Below are positions 26,319-35,462 of a stretch of 64,000 nt of DNA, piece by piece; position 1 is the stretch's first letter, and each line of letters starts with the position of its first letter. Origin of the DNA: CAVVFX01 sp963747535. Its GTDB lineage: Bacteria; Acidobacteriota; Terriglobia; Bryobacterales; Bryobacteraceae. The translations under genes were made by a program, and so were the position numbers. Under the pieces are notes generated by a model. That model ran no database searches. It was not told the DNA's origin and saw only the letters and a program-made list of their open reading frames with translations. The DNA lies in contig CAVVFX010000020.1 of the NCBI GenBank assembly GCA_963747535.1, forward strand, positions 914,110 to 978,109. The letters are read 5' to 3'.

Positions 26319-26757
26319 CTATTGACCTGAAGCGCGGGCGCTCTTCCCACGAAGTGTGCAACGCCTTCCTTGAAGTCCTCGCATTGCAGGCTGGCCCCCA
26401 TCTCTTTGCTCGCGGTGTACAACGCGTGTCCGAGCGTCTGGAGCATCGCCCGGTAGACCCTTCGCATAGGCGTGACGCGATCCATAAATTCCGGCTCCGC
26501 GAACACCTGATTGACCAGGTTCATCCGCACGGCTTCCCGCGTATCGAAGATCCGCGCCGCAAGGCCTGACTCTACAATCAGGCCGCGCCGCGCGAATTCT
26601 GTTCCAAACTTCATCCATTGTCGGGACGCGTCGATCGACCACGTTCTGCAACTCATCCCGGCGCCTGCGCCAAAAAACGCGGCCCGCTCCCGTGATGACG
26701 ATGGCGCGCACGTGCTCGTCTTTCCCGCCAATCCGACCAGTCGGTAGGTCATTGACA
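26319..26757 (-). pseudogene. Enoyl-CoA hydratase/isomerase pseudogene
   Basis: Two minus-strand frames each hold part of a crotonase. One carries the early strand RAIVITGAGRVF. The other carries the late region RRGLIVESG..ARIFDTREAVRMNLVNQVF, then a crotonase-like C-terminal helix stretch. No single frame contains both. The oxyanion-hole segment after GAGRVF is lost, and the GLIVESG/ARIF join is shorter than in intact crotonases. At least one frameshift and internal deletions are needed, so the gene is dead. Confidence 0.75.
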
Positions 26758-26834
26758 ACAGGAATCTAACCTAAACGCCCGGCTCGAAAGCGGGTCCGCG
26801 GGCGGAAGGTCCGCCTCACAATCCTGAGCTAATG

Positions 26835-27284
26835 CTACTGCGGTTGCTTGTCCGTCTTCGTGGGCTCGTCGTACGGTGCGCCCGTACCCGTCGATCCGAG
26901 AAACAACTTGCGACCGTCAGGGAAGGTCACGTTGCGCGCGTTGGCTCGCTTCTCGGAATGATCGCGCGCCTGGTAGCCGTCCACGACTACCTGCGTGCCC
27001 ACCGGGAACGTGTTCTTGTTCGCGCCACGACGTAGCAGTGTGTTGGGGCTACCGCCTTCCACCATCCACACTTCTTTGGTGCCGTCGTCCTTGGTGATCT
27101 CCACGTGAATCCAGGTATGCGGGTTCACCCATTCGATCTTCACGATCTTGCCCTTGAGCAAAACCGGCGCGTTGGCGTCGAATTCCGATCCAAAGGCGTG
27201 ATGAGCCGCCGCCGGGCGCACTGCAAAAATCAGCGCCAGCGCCGGCAGTGTGTAAAGGGTCGATTTCAAGAGTTTCGTTCGCAT
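26835..27284 (-). CDS. Secreted DUF6152 family protein
   Basis: The 149-residue protein has a signal peptide ending at PAAAHH. The mature part has family marks: HHAFGSEFDAN, a KGKIVKIEWVNPHTWIHVEI strand pair, and an OB-like continuation WMVEGGSPNTLLRRG. The family is a small exported beta-barrel of unknown role. It is the last gene of a five-gene minus-strand operon, 10 bp after a secreted acidobacterial protein gene. Confidence 0.88.
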   Translation of the reverse strand: MRTKLLKSTLYTLPALALIFAVRPAAAHHAFGSEFDANAPVLLKGKIVKIEWVNPHTWIHVEITKDDGTKEVWMVEGGSPNTLLRRGANKNTFPVGTQVVVDGYQARDHSEKRANARNVTFPDGRKLFLGSTGTGAPYDEPTKTDKQPQ

Positions 27285-27294
27285 GGTTCTGCTC

Positions 27295-28452
27295 CTATTT
27301 TCGTTCCTGGCTCGCGGCCGCTGCTTGTTCCTTCTCCCGCAGCCGCGCGCCCTTCAGAATATCCATCAGCGCATAGTTGCCCTCATGGCAGGCATACTCA
27401 AAAATCTTACCGTCAGTCGCTGGCCACGCCATCTCGCCCATCCACGGCCTCGCCCAGGTATCCGGGTCCTCCACGGTGAAGCGATACAGCAGCGTGTGAT
27501 CGTCAATTCGGCTGAAGCGCTCGACCACGTGGAGATTCTCCGTCGATCCGTGGAACCGGGTCTTATTAGTGAAATTCGTGGTATCCACCACCAGGGTGTC
27601 GCCCTCCCAGTGCCCCACCGAATCCCCCATCCAGCGGCGGATGTTCTTCGGCAGGTGCTGCGCGTTCATACGCACCACGCGAGCATCGTGTACCATCTCG
27701 GTCAGGATCATGACCGAATCCCGCGTCTGCACAATCTGGTGAAGGTTGTTATAAAAGTAATCCGGTAGGGCCGGAGGACCCGAGGTCGATCCGAAACCGA
27801 GCAGGCAGCGTTCCCCGAGTGGGCGGCGTTCCGGATCGTCATACGCGCCGGGCGTCCTGTCCAGATCGCGATCAGTGCTCTCCCCCGCGTCCGACGCCGG
27901 CGGTCCATAGTTGGCTACCGCGCGTTGCCGCGCCGATGGGATCGTCGGTGGAATGCGGCCGTCGGGCGGATCGACCACGATGGCCGAGCGGAACTCGCCG
28001 TTTACCATAGTAAAAGTCGACCCTACATCGAGCCAGCCGGTGTTGTAACCGCCGACTGCGCCGCCGGCGCCCGTCGCAACCTGCCACCAGCCGGCATTTG
28101 GGCCGGTCGTACTCCCCTGGGGAGCCAGCGATTCGCCACCTTTTTGGGGCGCGGCCCGACCGCCGGATATAGGCGCGTCGGCCTCCTGCTTCTCCTTGGC
28201 GAAGGCGGCTTCGCGTCTCTGCGCCTCCTCCGGCGTGTAGGCCGGCGGTGCGCCTCGAGGCCGCTCCAGGGGCGTCATCGTGGCGACGTCGTAGACGCCC
28301 TGCAGATCGGGATGGCCATCCGCCAGTCGCCTCGGGCTGTAAGGCTTCCTGGCCGGAGCTTTTTGGTCTTGCGCCGCGGCCGGATTGGATACCCCTAGCA
28401 GCAGGACGGCCATCGCAGACACATTCGCCAATTCCATCAATCGATAACGCAT
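27295..28452 (-). CDS. Secreted acidobacterial protein of unknown function (paralogue A)
   Basis: ATG 28452 is preferred over a TTG at 28470 that directly abuts the upstream stop; 385 residues. A signal peptide ends near SNPAAAQ. The mature protein opens with LADGHPDLQGVYDVATMTPLERP and later has GHWEGDTLVVDTTNFTNKT, LHVVERFSRIDDHTLLYRFT and EYACHEGNYALMDIL. The same order of motifs occurs in the proteins at 28471-29325 and 30739-31779. No catalytic motif is known to me. It lies in an operon with a dihaem cytochrome c and a DUF6152 protein, suggesting a shared envelope process. Confidence 0.82.
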   Translation of the reverse strand: MRYRLMELANVSAMAVLLLGVSNPAAAQDQKAPARKPYSPRRLADGHPDLQGVYDVATMTPLERPRGAPPAYTPEEAQRREAAFAKEKQEADAPISGGRAAPQKGGESLAPQGSTTGPNAGWWQVATGAGGAVGGYNTGWLDVGSTFTMVNGEFRSAIVVDPPDGRIPPTIPSARQRAVANYGPPASDAGESTDRDLDRTPGAYDDPERRPLGERCLLGFGSTSGPPALPDYFYNNLHQIVQTRDSVMILTEMVHDARVVRMNAQHLPKNIRRWMGDSVGHWEGDTLVVDTTNFTNKTRFHGSTENLHVVERFSRIDDHTLLYRFTVEDPDTWARPWMGEMAWPATDGKIFEYACHEGNYALMDILKGARLREKEQAAAASQERK

Positions 28453-28470
28453 AAGTAGCACTTCTTGCAA

Positions 28471-29325
28471 TCAACGGCCGAGCGGATTCTTGCGATACTG
28501 GCCGTACATCAATTCCTCGACGAATTCCACGCACTTGAAGTCCAGTAGTTGCGCATTCTTTTCCTGGCGCTTATAGAGCGGCATGCTGATCTTCCACGGG
28601 CGCGTAAAGACCGCCGGGTCCGAGATCGTGGCCTCGTATGAAATCACGTCCGGGCTGGTGCGCGTGTACCGCTCGACCACGTGCAGTTGATCGCTGTGAT
28701 AATTCCCCGACCGGTCGAACCATGTCTGATCGTTGAAGCCGGTGGCGTCCACCACCAGCGTGTCCCCGTCCCAGTGTCCGAACGACTGTCCCATCCAGGA
28801 GTCTACTGGTGCTTCTCCCGGGTCCTTCATATAGATGTTGCGCACGGCGCCGGCAAACTGGTAGGCAATGAAGATCTGACTTGCGCTTTGGAATATTTGG
28901 AATGGCTGCGGGATGTAAGTTGCGCGCGGCACGCCCGGCAGGTAGCACTTGATTTCCGGATCGCGCGACAGCCAGTTCTCCTGGTTCTCTTTCCTCCGCG
29001 CCAGAGCTTCGGTTTTATACGGAATCTCGCCACCTTCCACCACCCCGAGACTGGGAGGCACCGCTCCCACCGCTCCCAATGCCAGCACTTGCGCCGCCGG
29101 CACCGGACCGTAAGGGCCCGGCCGCAGCGCCATCGCCGGCCTGGCGTTGTGCCCTTCCAGATCGTAATTCGCTTCGTTGAGAGCTTGCCAGATGCCGTTC
29201 AGGTCGGGCTTACCACCTTCGACCCGCGGCGGCCGGTACGTTTGCCCAGCCAGGGGAATGGCGGTTGCCAAGACAGCACTTCCCACCACAGCAACGATCT
29301 TTGCATTCCGAAAGGTGATCCGCAT
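28471..29325 (-). CDS. Secreted acidobacterial protein of unknown function (paralogue B)
   Basis: The protein has 284 residues with a signal peptide ending at PLAGQ. It shares with paralogue A the opening GGKPDLNGIWQALN, the central GHWDGDTLVVDATGFNDQT, and the LHVVERYTR block. The C-terminal EYACHEGNY motif is replaced by DFKCVEF. It is shorter because the middle Pro-rich part is reduced. It is 18 bp upstream of paralogue A and 98 bp downstream of the cytochrome c gene. Function unknown. Confidence 0.82.
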   Translation of the reverse strand: MRITFRNAKIVAVVGSAVLATAIPLAGQTYRPPRVEGGKPDLNGIWQALNEANYDLEGHNARPAMALRPGPYGPVPAAQVLALGAVGAVPPSLGVVEGGEIPYKTEALARRKENQENWLSRDPEIKCYLPGVPRATYIPQPFQIFQSASQIFIAYQFAGAVRNIYMKDPGEAPVDSWMGQSFGHWDGDTLVVDATGFNDQTWFDRSGNYHSDQLHVVERYTRTSPDVISYEATISDPAVFTRPWKISMPLYKRQEKNAQLLDFKCVEFVEELMYGQYRKNPLGR

Positions 29326-29423
29326 CAGGCAAGCTTCCTTTTAGCACATCATACGGGATTCCGAATTTGTAAGCATCCCCGATTTGACCGGATGGACGGT
29401 ACGGAATTTGTAACAACTCGGCC

Positions 29424-30638
29424 CTAATGCACATGCGGCGAGTCGGGTTTGCCGAACTTCGCCTCGTCGATCGGGACATTCGTCTGCACCTCGTTCAGCT
29501 GAATCGCGTCCCGCCCATCCATCCATGCAAAGAGCAGCCGGAACGGAAGCCGAATCCCGTTCACGTCGTGGTAGTCGGCAAAGTCCACCTCGGTGGGCAC
29601 GCGCCCGATGGGCGACTTCCCGTAGCGCACCATGCGCACCAGCAGCCCCGTTTCCTGATCGAAATAAAGCGTGCACAGGATGCCGTGCGGGCCGTTTCCC
29701 TGCACCACATTCACGAGCTTGTCCTGCCCTACTGCCTCCATACTCACCTGCTGGGAAGTCTGGCTCGCCGGACCCGGAAGATCGCTGATCGTAACGGGCA
29801 TGCTTACCCGGAGATTCGTGAGCACCTGTTTGATCTGTCCTGGAAACGAAAGCTCCGCGTCCAGCCGCGCACCATCCAATTCGCCGCCCGTCAATTGGTA
29901 CACGCCCAAAACCGTAAGCGGCGTCCGCAGCCAGCCCTCGCGGCCGTTATAGACACGATTGCTGTCACCGCGCTCTGGCGATTGCGGAAAGTCGATCAGA
30001 GTGGCGCGTTGGTCCGGAAACTTCGCGTACATCTGGACGCGGCCGCCTCCGCCGAAACCGCCAAAGCCCACGCTCGTTCCCTTTGCGACCCAGGTCTTCA
30101 ATCCCGCAAGCTTTTCCGCCCCGCCGATCGCCTTCAGGTACTTATCGACGATGCTGTCGGCCGTCGGCTGCCCCGGCATCTGCGTCAGGACGTCGTCCAT
30201 CTCCTGCGTTGCGGGTCCGTACATGTACTCCAAGGTCGGCGTGGTAGCCGGATGATCGCGTCCATGGTGGCAGCTCCAACACGTCACCATCTGACGTCCC
30301 GAGAAGTTGTCCCGATTGATCGCCTGCATCATCACGACCATGCCGCGCGCCATCAGTTTCTTAGGAGTATCCGCCGCCCAATCCACCTTGACCGTACCCG
30401 CGCCGGTATGACAATCCGAGCAGTCGAAGCCCAAGGCTGCGCACATGATCCCCATGGTTCCCATGAAATCGTCGACCGGGATGCCCTTCAGCACCCGCAC
30501 ATTTTTGAACACCGTGTCCGAGGTCGGCAACGCCGACTGCTGCGCGAGCAGCGCGCTGCCCGGCAGCCAGATCGCCAGCATCGCGCCGGCGCCGGCGGTC
30601 ACTCGTAATAGCGTGGGGATCCGTTTCTTCTCAGTCAT
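29424..30638 (-). CDS. Secreted dihaem cytochrome c (reaction-centre cytochrome subunit-like)
   Basis: ATG 30638 is preferred (404 residues), since it leads into a signal peptide ending at SALLAQ; a start further upstream adds a non-signal stretch. Two haem c sites are visible, C73xxCH77 and C120xxCH124, with nearby Met residues (MGTMGIM, MVVMMQ) as possible axial ligands. This resembles the reaction-centre cytochrome family used outside photosynthesis in Acidobacteria. The C-terminal 230 residues form a separate beta-rich domain with a Gly-rich loop. It probably carries electrons in the periplasm for the operon's unknown oxidation. Confidence 0.85.
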   Translation of the reverse strand: MTEKKRIPTLLRVTAGAGAMLAIWLPGSALLAQQSALPTSDTVFKNVRVLKGIPVDDFMGTMGIMCAALGFDCSDCHTGAGTVKVDWAADTPKKLMARGMVVMMQAINRDNFSGRQMVTCWSCHHGRDHPATTPTLEYMYGPATQEMDDVLTQMPGQPTADSIVDKYLKAIGGAEKLAGLKTWVAKGTSVGFGGFGGGGRVQMYAKFPDQRATLIDFPQSPERGDSNRVYNGREGWLRTPLTVLGVYQLTGGELDGARLDAELSFPGQIKQVLTNLRVSMPVTISDLPGPASQTSQQVSMEAVGQDKLVNVVQGNGPHGILCTLYFDQETGLLVRMVRYGKSPIGRVPTEVDFADYHDVNGIRLPFRLLFAWMDGRDAIQLNEVQTNVPIDEAKFGKPDSPHVH

Positions 30639-30738
30639 GTTTTCTGGTTTCGGGCAGGCATTCAACGGGACCGTGTATTCGTTGGGCTGCCAGAAAAGCG
30701 CGGGCAAGCGTTTCCAAAAAGGAAAGCTGCGCGATCGA

Positions 30739-31779
30739 TCATTTTACAGGTGCCCCACGCCCTTGCGAGGCCTGGATCTTCTCTTCGGCACGAGCGCCGG
30801 AGAGTATACCTGAAAGCGAGTAATTCCCTTCGTGACAAGCGTACTCATACAGGGGCCCGGGCGTCCTGCTCATAATAATTTCGCCGGCCCACCGTGTGGT
30901 AAATGCGGTGGGATCATCGATCGTGAAGCGGTACTCGAGCGTATCCGCACTGGTGAGGGTAAAGCGCTCGATCACATGCAGGTTGCGGTCCGATCCCCGA
31001 AAGTGAGTTTTGTCAGTAAAGTTGGTCGTATCCACGACTAATGTGTCGCCTTCCCAATGGCCGACCGAATCCCCCATCCATCGCCGGATAGCTTCGGAGA
31101 CGTGCGAGCGCCCGTCGAGCGGGATGATGCGCATGTCGTGGATCATCTCAACGTCAATCGCGATGGTATCGCGAGTCTGTACAAATTGGTAGTTGTTATT
31201 GTATGGACCCGGAATCATAGGAGGTCCGGAAGTCCCCCACTGAATGCATCGAACCGGCAGATCGAGATCTTCCGGGCCCTCGGGCCGGCGTCGCTGAATC
31301 GCGGCACGCGCGGCAGCAGCTTGGCTTGCCTCGGGAGTTAGCGGAGGCACTCGTCCGTTTGCCGGGTTCACGACAATTGATGTGCGGAGGTTGGGATAAA
31401 TCTTCGTCCCCCGGTCAAACCAGGCCTCATTATACGCGCCGTTCACATCCTCCTGTGCGGTTGCGCCGCGGCGGTCACGATTCGACCGCTCAAGCGTGGA
31501 ACTGGTGAATTCAGCCGCCTCTTTTTCGGTGAAGAACTCTTTCGCTTCTAATTCCCTGGGTCGTTCGAAGGGTGTGAGAGTAGCATTGGTCCATATACCT
31601 TGAAGATCCGGTTTACCGTCAGATGTGCGTGGAGGACTCCACGTTTTGTCCGTTTTCGACGAGCCTTTGGGAGTGCTGTCTTGGGCAACTCGTGTGGGAG
31701 CTTGGGCCGCGATATCCAGGGAAGCCAATGCCACCGCTGCCGCTGCGCGGAGCAAAGCGAGAGATCGATGCCTCATCAA
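30739..31779 (-). CDS. Secreted acidobacterial protein of unknown function (paralogue C)
   Basis: The 346-residue protein has a signal peptide ending near DIAAQ. It shares with paralogue A the opening SDGKPDLQGIWTNATLTPFE, then GHWEGDTLVVDTTNFTDKT, LHVIERFTLTSADTLEYRFT and EYACHEGNYSLSGIL. It is the first gene of the operon, 100 bp upstream of the cytochrome c gene. Three copies of one family plus a cytochrome in one transcript suggest a multi-subunit or multi-substrate envelope system. No known enzyme fold is identified. Confidence 0.82.
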   Translation of the reverse strand: MMRHRSLALLRAAAAVALASLDIAAQAPTRVAQDSTPKGSSKTDKTWSPPRTSDGKPDLQGIWTNATLTPFERPRELEAKEFFTEKEAAEFTSSTLERSNRDRRGATAQEDVNGAYNEAWFDRGTKIYPNLRTSIVVNPANGRVPPLTPEASQAAAARAAIQRRRPEGPEDLDLPVRCIQWGTSGPPMIPGPYNNNYQFVQTRDTIAIDVEMIHDMRIIPLDGRSHVSEAIRRWMGDSVGHWEGDTLVVDTTNFTDKTHFRGSDRNLHVIERFTLTSADTLEYRFTIDDPTAFTTRWAGEIIMSRTPGPLYEYACHEGNYSLSGILSGARAEEKIQASQGRGAPVK

Positions 31780-31869
31780 AAAGCGCCTTTCTGTCCTGCG
31801 CGAAAGCTCCTTCGCTTAGAACCCGCGCAACATGGAATCTCACGGTAGTATACCTCGTCAATTTGAATG

Positions 31870-32110
31870 ATAGAAGCCCGCCTCGATCGTCCGGCCGGCC
31901 GATGGCGTCTCTGGTACTCGTCCCACTTCCTGGCGGCCTCCTCGTCTTGCCCGGAGATCATGTGGGAATAGATCTCCTGGTTGGTGCGTACCGAACTGTG
32001 GCCCAGCCAGGCGGACACGGCTGGCGGCGGGCGTGCCGCCGCCACCGGGACCGAGGTATGTGAAATGCCGGAGTAGGTGCAGCGGTGCTCTTCGACGAGT
32101 TGCAGCGCCG
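31870..32110 (-). pseudogene. Tyrosine recombinase (integrase) C-terminal fragment
   Basis: The minus strand encodes the end of a phage-type integrase: SAWLGHSSVRTNQEIYSH, with the catalytic Tyr in the expected place, then EEAARKWDEYQRRH. Just upstream, another frame reads LHLLRHFTYL, matching the HxLRH box, so the fragment is frameshifted. The N-terminal and core domains are missing. It lies about 0.9 kb from a tRNA 3' fragment. Confidence 0.7.
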
Positions 32111-32985
32111 GGTGCCGGTGAAGTGAGCGACGGCACGCGGGACCGCTTCTCGCGGATTGTGGAATTCGGGCCTGGGTCAGGAGCGCCTCACTTGCCTCGC
32201 GGCCCCGCCGTTTTGTCATTGGTCATGATACGGGCAATGTGGGAAGTTGACTTCTTGAGTGGCCACGTCAAGTTGACGAGATACGCGATGCTGGTAAAAG
32301 GCCCCCGCAGCGGCTATCTGCGGGTGTTTTCGCCCTTTGAGAGAGTCAGGAATGGTAAGCGCGATTATCGCAAACCATGTCGCGGTGGTCCTTGCGCTGT
32401 GAAATCCGTCCCCGGTTCCCGGTAACCACCTTCGCACCACCAGGCCTCACCTGGCCTGATGCGTTGGAAGAACTGACCATCGGCAAACGACGATCTGAAC
32501 GGTAGCTTGCAAATAAAATAGCTAGCGATATTTAGTATTAACCGGCCCTTGCGGCAATGTCTGCCAGCTTCCCACATCGTTTATTTGGTGCCCTTGCGGT
32601 TCAGTTGGCTTTAGCAATCGGCCGTTCGCACGGTTTCGCCTTTTGCCACCACTGCACAAAACGGTTCCCGCCGACGAAACGGCGCCCAAAGTTAGGCCAA
32701 AGACATTTCTGCCGGAATGCAGGTATCTGAGCATGCCAGGCAAGTATTCCCTGGAGGACTATCACCGTCGGGTTGCCGTAGCGAAAGCCAAACGGAAACG
32801 CGGTTCCCAGAAACTTCGGAACTCAAAAGATGCCGATGGCCATGGGGGTTGACTTTGGAGGATACTTGGGGACCCCAGTTCAAAAATGGTCAATTTCCGT
32901 CAATCTTGATCAATGAGCAAATTTCCGCAAGCGCCTCAGGTAGAAAGGGTTACGCAGTGCTTTCAGCGAGATGCAAAACCTTGTG
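32111..32985. other. Non-coding stretch between integrase debris and tRNA fragment
   Basis: Only short frames without family features are present. The region reads as decayed mobile-element DNA. No intact gene, CRISPR or promoter can be supported. Confidence 0.45.
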
Positions 32986-33036
32986 CTCGGCCTTCTAAGC
33001 CGAGGGTCGCAGGTTCGAGTCCTGCCGCGCCTACCA
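32986..33036 (+). tRNA. 3' part of a tRNA-Arg (anticodon UCU), truncated
   Basis: An anticodon arm with 7-nt loop CTTCTAA (anticodon TCT, Arg) and stem TCGGC/GCCGA is followed by a variable loop. A T arm GCAGG-TTCGAGT-CCTGC, the acceptor strand CGCGCCT, discriminator A and encoded CCA (33034-33036) complete the 3' half. The D arm and the 5' acceptor strand AGGCGCG expected upstream are absent. A tRNA 3' end of this kind is the usual attachment-site remnant of an integrating element. Confidence 0.72.
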
Positions 33037-33168
33037 GTTCCCACAGTAATAATTAGCCCGCGATTGGCTGCCGATAATTGCCTCATAGTACGAATGCCGC
33101 ATGAGAGTTCCAAACCAGGCCCTTTACTTGTCTGACCGCTATGTTAGACTTTTGTCAGAAAGGGAAGC

Positions 33169-34176
33169 ATGGCCGTGCGATCCCGCCACCTGTTTATCCT
33201 CGCCGCTATCGGCGCAGCCTGTACCGTATCTCTCTGGGCTCCCGACGAAAAGTCGCCGGCGTCCGACCAGAACCCTGTCAATATAGAACCTCGCGCCAAA
33301 CCCTCGGAAAAGGCTGAGGCGCCCCTCCCGAAAGCGAATATCCGCGTCGACACTACCGTGGTGCTCATCCCGGTTACGGTCACTGACCCGTTGAATCGTT
33401 TTGTCACGGGCCTAGAGAAGGAAAATTTCAAAATCTCCGAGGATAAGGTCGAGCAGAAGATCCAGCAGTTTTCGAGTGAAGATGCGCCGCTCAGCGTGGG
33501 CCTGGTTTTCGACACCAGCGGGAGCATGGGCAGCAAACTGGAGAAATCGCGTCAAGCCGTGGCGGAGTTTCTCAAAACCATGAATCCGGAGGACGAATCG
33601 TTCCTGGTCGAGTTCAATGATCGGGCGGAACTGGCTCTGGGATTCACGCGCAGCCCGGAAGAGATTCAGAACAAACTCACCTTCACCCAGTCCAAAGGGA
33701 GAACCGCTTTGCTGGACGCGGTTTACATGGCTCTCCACACCATGAAAAAGGCGCATAATTCCCGCAAGGCCCTGCTGATCATCTCCGACGGCGGAGACAA
33801 TAGCAGCCGGTATACCGAAACAGAAATCAAGAACCTGGTTCGCGAAGCGGACGTCCAGATATATGCGATCGGAATTTTCGAGCCGGTTTCACAGCGCGGG
33901 CGTACGGCGGAAGAAATGGGGGGGCCCGGCCTGCTGCAGGAGATTTCAGAACAAACCGGAGGGCGAGCCTTCGGGGTAGAAAACCTCGCTGAGCTACCTG
34001 ACATTGCGGCCAAGATTGGGCTGGAGCTTCGCAACCAGTACATCCTGGGTTATTCACCGACCAATCGGGAACGCGACGGCAAATATCGCAAGGTTAAGGT
34101 TACGTTGGTTCAACCGAAGAGTTTGCCGCCTCTCCGCGCGTTCTGGCGGCTGGGCTATTACGCGCCGACCCACTGA
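33169..34176 (+). CDS. Secreted VWFA-related acidobacterial domain protein
   Basis: The 335-residue protein starts at ATG 33169 with AGGGA just upstream. An N-terminal hydrophobic segment acts as signal or anchor. The VWA domain has the MIDAS metal site DTSGSMGSK, Thr in KGRTALLDAV and Asp in IISDGGDN, all intact. The family-typical preamble (VVLIPVTVTDPLNRFVTGL) and ending (LRNQYILGYSPTNRERDGKYRKVKV) mark the acidobacterial VWFA subfamily. It probably binds a protein partner on the cell surface. A paralogue follows 80 bp downstream. Confidence 0.92.
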   Translation: MAVRSRHLFILAAIGAACTVSLWAPDEKSPASDQNPVNIEPRAKPSEKAEAPLPKANIRVDTTVVLIPVTVTDPLNRFVTGLEKENFKISEDKVEQKIQQFSSEDAPLSVGLVFDTSGSMGSKLEKSRQAVAEFLKTMNPEDESFLVEFNDRAELALGFTRSPEEIQNKLTFTQSKGRTALLDAVYMALHTMKKAHNSRKALLIISDGGDNSSRYTETEIKNLVREADVQIYAIGIFEPVSQRGRTAEEMGGPGLLQEISEQTGGRAFGVENLAELPDIAAKIGLELRNQYILGYSPTNRERDGKYRKVKVTLVQPKSLPPLRAFWRLGYYAPTH

Positions 34177-34256
34177 GGGTCCGCCGGGCTATCCGGGAGC
34201 AGCCTGGGCTACTATGGACAAAGGCACAGGTTGAAGCCTGTGTTAACGAAGAACGC

Positions 34257-35204
34257 ATGAAATTTTTTCAGATGAAGTTGTGTGTGGGTTTGTGCGCAGG
34301 GGCGCTGGTGATGGCGATCTGCCGGGTGCCGGTGAAGGCTCAAGCCGCGAAGCCTGACGACGATGTGGTATTCAGCACCGAAACGCGCCTGGTGCCGCTC
34401 AGCGTGACGGTCCAGGACAGGACCGGGCATTTGCTGACGAATCTTCCGCAATCGGCCTTTCAGGTGTACGAGAACGGTGTTCTTCAGCCGCTGAAGATAT
34501 TTAAGCGGGAGGACGTCGAGATTTCACTTGGGTTGATTATCGACAACAGCGGTAGCATGCGCGAAAAGCGCAAGCAGGTCGCCATTGCGGCACTCGACCT
34601 GGTCAAGGATTCCAACCCGCGCGACGAGGTTTTTATTGTCAATTTCAACGACGAGGCGTTCCTGGACGCAGACTTCACCAGTGACACGTCCAAGATGGAG
34701 CAGGCGCTCACCAAGATCGATTCGCGCGGCGGAACGGCCATGCGCGACGCGATCCGGATGTCGATCGACCACCTGAAATCCGGCGCCAAACGTGACAAGA
34801 AGGCTTTGTTGGTGGTGACCGACGGCAACGACAATGCCAGCATCATCAACCTGGAAAACCTGGTGAAAGAAGCGCAGAATAGCGGAGTTTTGATTTACGC
34901 CATCGGCCTGCTGACCGAGGAAGAGCGCAGTGAGGCCAAGAAGGCCAAGCGATCTCTGGACGCGCTGACCGAGGCGACCGGCGGTGAGGCGTTCTATCCC
35001 AAAGATGTCGAGGATGTCGACCGGATCGCGCACCAGGTGGCGCACGATCTGCGCAACCAGTACTCGATTGCTTATAGCCCCACCAATCAGAAACTGGACG
35101 GATCGTATCGCCAGATCAAGATCGTGGTGAACGGTCCGGGTCATCCCGTGGCGCGGACCCGGAGCGGCTACTACGCCAACGCGAATACCGGGACCAAGCG
35201 GTGA
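34257..35204 (+). CDS. Secreted VWFA-related acidobacterial domain protein (paralogue)
   Basis: The 315-residue protein has a signal peptide ending near VKAQA. The MIDAS motif is DNSGSMREK, with Thr in RGGTAMRDAI and Asp in VTDGNDN. It keeps the family opening (LVPLSVTVQDRTGHLLTNLP) and the end LRNQYSIAYSPTNQKLDGSYRQIKI. It is clearly homologous along its length to the protein encoded at 33169-34176, indicating tandem duplication. Partner unknown. Confidence 0.92.
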   Translation: MKFFQMKLCVGLCAGALVMAICRVPVKAQAAKPDDDVVFSTETRLVPLSVTVQDRTGHLLTNLPQSAFQVYENGVLQPLKIFKREDVEISLGLIIDNSGSMREKRKQVAIAALDLVKDSNPRDEVFIVNFNDEAFLDADFTSDTSKMEQALTKIDSRGGTAMRDAIRMSIDHLKSGAKRDKKALLVVTDGNDNASIINLENLVKEAQNSGVLIYAIGLLTEEERSEAKKAKRSLDALTEATGGEAFYPKDVEDVDRIAHQVAHDLRNQYSIAYSPTNQKLDGSYRQIKIVVNGPGHPVARTRSGYYANANTGTKR

Positions 35205-35359
35205 ATTGACCACAGATCGAAAGCACCGGTCTTATCGGTGTTGATCTGTACTGCTGACCTGGAGAATTTTCGCGCGCCGCGCCGATTTTCCAGGAAGGCA
35301 TTTCATATCTGGCAGTTAGAGAGCCGTTTTCGGGGGAGATCGGAAGCTTCTCTCGCGTA

Positions 35360-35462
35360 CTCTGCGCCTCCGCGTTTCCTTTAAGCACGGCCCCGACCCG
35401 AATCGCTTTTAACAAGGGGAACCGGCTGGTGCAGGGCTGTGTTTTAACGCGGAGCCGCAGAG
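35360..35462. repeat. Imperfect inverted repeat of CGCAGAG type
   Basis: Arms of 17 nt at 35360-35376 and 35446-35462 differ at one position. The right arm includes the last codons of the PQQ-type gene. It belongs to the same repeat class as 24669-24747. The stretch between the VWA gene and this gene (35205-35443) holds no other feature. Confidence 0.6.

Noticed and set aside
32910..33113. Small minus-strand frame with GRRGRTRTCDPRLRRPS
   Set aside because: This is the familiar reverse translation of a tRNA 3' end, not a protein gene.
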